Shown here piece after piece: positions 62,729 to 64,000 of a stretch of DNA of 64,000 nucleotides. The stretch's first letter is position 1, and the number at the start of each line of letters is the position of its first letter. The notes beneath the pieces are model-generated. The model was not told the DNA's origin and ran no database searches. It saw only the letters and a program-made list of their open reading frames with translations. This DNA is from Williamsia sp. (GTDB lineage Bacteria > Bacteroidota > Bacteroidia > Chitinophagales > Chitinophagaceae), in the NCBI GenBank assembly GCA_015069695.1, contig JADCRZ010000007.1, positions 1 through 64,000 on the forward strand, read 5' to 3'. Made by a program: the position numbers and the translations under genes.

Positions 62729-64000
62729 ATGGTACATCGAATTATTGAATGGTCATTGCGAAACCGGTTTATTGTGCTGGCGCTGGCGGCCGGGCTTTTT
62801 GTATGGGGCCTGATTAGCGTGAAAAAAAATCCCATTGACGCAATTCCCGACTTGTCGGAAAATCAAGTGATTGTTTTTACAGAGTGGATGGGTCGTGCCC
62901 CGCAGTTGATTGAGGACCAAATTACCTATCCGTTGGTAACAAACCTGCAGGGACTGCCTCGCATCAAATACGTGAGGGGAACGTCCATGTTCGGCATGAG
63001 CTTTATCTACATCATTTTTGAAGACGACGTAGATATCTATTGGGCCCGCTCCCGGGTGCTGGAGCGATTGAGCACTCTTGCGCAAACCTTGCCGCAAGGC
63101 ATTTCTCCCAGGTTAGGTCCCGATGGTACAGGCGTAGGCCACATACTTTGGTACACGCTTGATGCACCCAATCTTGATTTGGGTGAACAACGGGCCATTC
63201 AGGACTGGTACGTAAAGTTTGCTCTGCAAAATGTACCCGGCGTTAGTGAAATCGCTTCGTTCGGTGGTTTTCAAAAACAATATTCTATTACCCTTGACCC
63301 GAACAAACTTCTGTATTACAAACTGTCAGTACCCAATGTGATTGCGGCGGTGCGAAGCAACAACAACGAGGCAGGCGGACGAAAATTTGAGATGAGCGAC
63401 ATTGGTTACATCATCAAAACCACAGGCTACTTGCAATCCATTGATCAGATCCAAAACATTCCTGTAAAGAACGAAGGCGGTGTGCCGGTGCGGGTGGCTG
63501 ATCTTGGTACGGTGCAAATGACTGGCGAAACAAGATTGGGCATATTTGATCAAAATGGCGAAGGCGAAAGAGTGGGCGGCATTGTGGTGATGCGCTACGG
63601 GCAGAATGCCGATGCCGTCATAAATGGAATTAAGGCAAAAATGTTGGAAGTCGCTAAAGGGCTGCCCGAAGGCGTAAAGTTTGACATTGTTTATGACAGG
63701 GGAAAATTAATTGAACAGTCGGTAGCGTCCATCAAGCATACATTGATCGAAGAAATGATAACCGTTTCCATCATCGTTATCATTTTTCTTTTCAATTGGC
63801 GCAGTGCAGTAAGCATTGTCATTCAAATTCCCATTACGTTGGCTATTTCCTTTATCCTGCTCAACGCATTTGGCATTTCATCAAACATCATGTCGCTGAC
63901 AGGCATAGCGCTGGCCATTGGGGTGATTGTGGACAATGGCATCATCATGAGCGAGAATGCCTATAAGAACCTGGCGGAACGATATGCCGTTTGGCAAAAG
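62729..64000 (+). CDS. CusA/CzcA-type heavy-metal RND efflux pump (5' part, runs off the window)
   Basis: 424 codons are present from ATG 62729 (MVHRIIEWSLRNRFIVLALAAG). Typical RND features: first membrane helix (about 13-30), KKNPIDAIPDLSENQVIVFTEW, the porter domain with YVRGTSMFGMSFIYIIFEDDVDIYWAR, then helices 2-4 ending IALAIGVIVDNGIIMSENAY, where the aspartate of the proton relay lies. IDAIPDLSE points to the Cu/Ag (HME) rather than drug class. The coding frame remains open at the end; CusB and CusC homologues should follow. Confidence 0.93.
   Translation, partial: MVHRIIEWSLRNRFIVLALAAGLFVWGLISVKKNPIDAIPDLSENQVIVFTEWMGRAPQLIEDQITYPLVTNLQGLPRIKYVRGTSMFGMSFIYIIFEDDVDIYWARSRVLERLSTLAQTLPQGISPRLGPDGTGVGHILWYTLDAPNLDLGEQRAIQDWYVKFALQNVPGVSEIASFGGFQKQYSITLDPNKLLYYKLSVPNVIAAVRSNNNEAGGRKFEMSDIGYIIKTTGYLQSIDQIQNIPVKNEGGVPVRVADLGTVQMTGETRLGIFDQNGEGERVGGIVVMRYGQNADAVINGIKAKMLEVAKGLPEGVKFDIVYDRGKLIEQSVASIKHTLIEEMITVSIIVIIFLFNWRSAVSIVIQIPITLAISFILLNAFGISSNIMSLTGIALAIGVIVDNGIIMSENAYKNLAERYAVWQK

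Larger units (their letters stand above)
17135..64000. mobile_element. Integrative conjugative element next to tRNA-Leu, CTnDOT-like transfer module with copper cargo (right end outside window)
   Basis: Everything after the tRNA is foreign in character: small DNA-binding proteins nearest the tRNA, a complete block of Bacteroidota tra genes (TraE, F, G, I, J, K, M, N), a DUF1896/methylase-helicase pair and a long metal-resistance island. Placement against a tRNA 3' end is classical for tyrosine-recombinase ICEs. I see no integrase, relaxase or coupling protein up to base 64,000, and no second copy of the tRNA 3' end, so the right end and those genes must lie further right. The exact left junction is uncertain. 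Confidence 0.85.

Overview
The window comes from a Bacteroidota chromosome, most likely a Chitinophagaceae-type organism. The supports are a T9SS sorting domain on a secreted cupredoxin, an HU-CCDC81/SPOR-type protein, a long NusB, promoters of the TAnnTTTG class, and a conjugation apparatus of the CTnDOT (TraE-TraN) type. No species can be named from the sequence alone.

Layout. (1) Bases 1 to about 17,134 are ordinary chromosome: serine dehydratase, an FKBP lipoprotein, a cupin, an amidohydrolase, a secreted type-1 copper protein, NudK, an SGNH esterase, groES-groEL (reading left, with a clear terminator), nusB-DUF1573-yajC, a MacB/FtsX-like permease, tsaD-trmN6, a saccharopine-dehydrogenase-like enzyme, hscB and a tRNA-Leu(CAA). 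(2) From just after the tRNA to about 38.1 kb lies the conjugation module of an integrative conjugative element (ICE), reading left towards the tRNA: an operon at 38.0-31.2 kb (small membrane protein, TraE, DUF1896, a 1823-residue methylase-helicase) and a second at 29.7-17.4 kb (TraF, TraG ATPase, lipoprotein, three related TraI/VirB5-like proteins, TraJ, TraK, a TraL-like protein, TraM, TraN, two accessory proteins and two small DNA-binding proteins). One rightward orphan gene (30.2 kb) sits between them. Integrase, relaxase and coupling protein are not in the window, so the element continues past base 64,000. (3) From 38.3 kb to the end is a rightward cargo island for copper (possibly also silver): an AraC-type regulator with a metal-site-like N-terminus, a frameshifted BNR lipoprotein, a Cu(I) P-type ATPase, a CopZ-like chaperone, a TonB receptor, two multicopper oxidases fused to outer-membrane barrels, a Cys-rich four-helix copper store, three DUF305 proteins, three small Cys/His secreted proteins, two DUF3347 proteins, two secreted HMA proteins, an extra Lgt, a YVTN propeller protein and the start of a CusA-type RND pump. 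A candidate PD-(D/E)XK nuclease at 46.6-47.8 kb is the only cargo gene that looks like defence.

How it works together (inference). Cytosolic Cu(I) is bound by CopZ and exported by the ATPase. The periplasmic pool is oxidised by the multicopper oxidases, buffered by Met/His/Cys-rich proteins and expelled by the RND pump. The regulator at 38.27 kb probably acts at a 21-bp-period direct repeat (TGTAACA-like) placed exactly 20 bp upstream of the -7 element of both copA and copZ, with a related repeat before the TonB receptor. The two conjugation operons share a conserved promoter-proximal element of about 68 bp, suggesting a second, separate control circuit for transfer.
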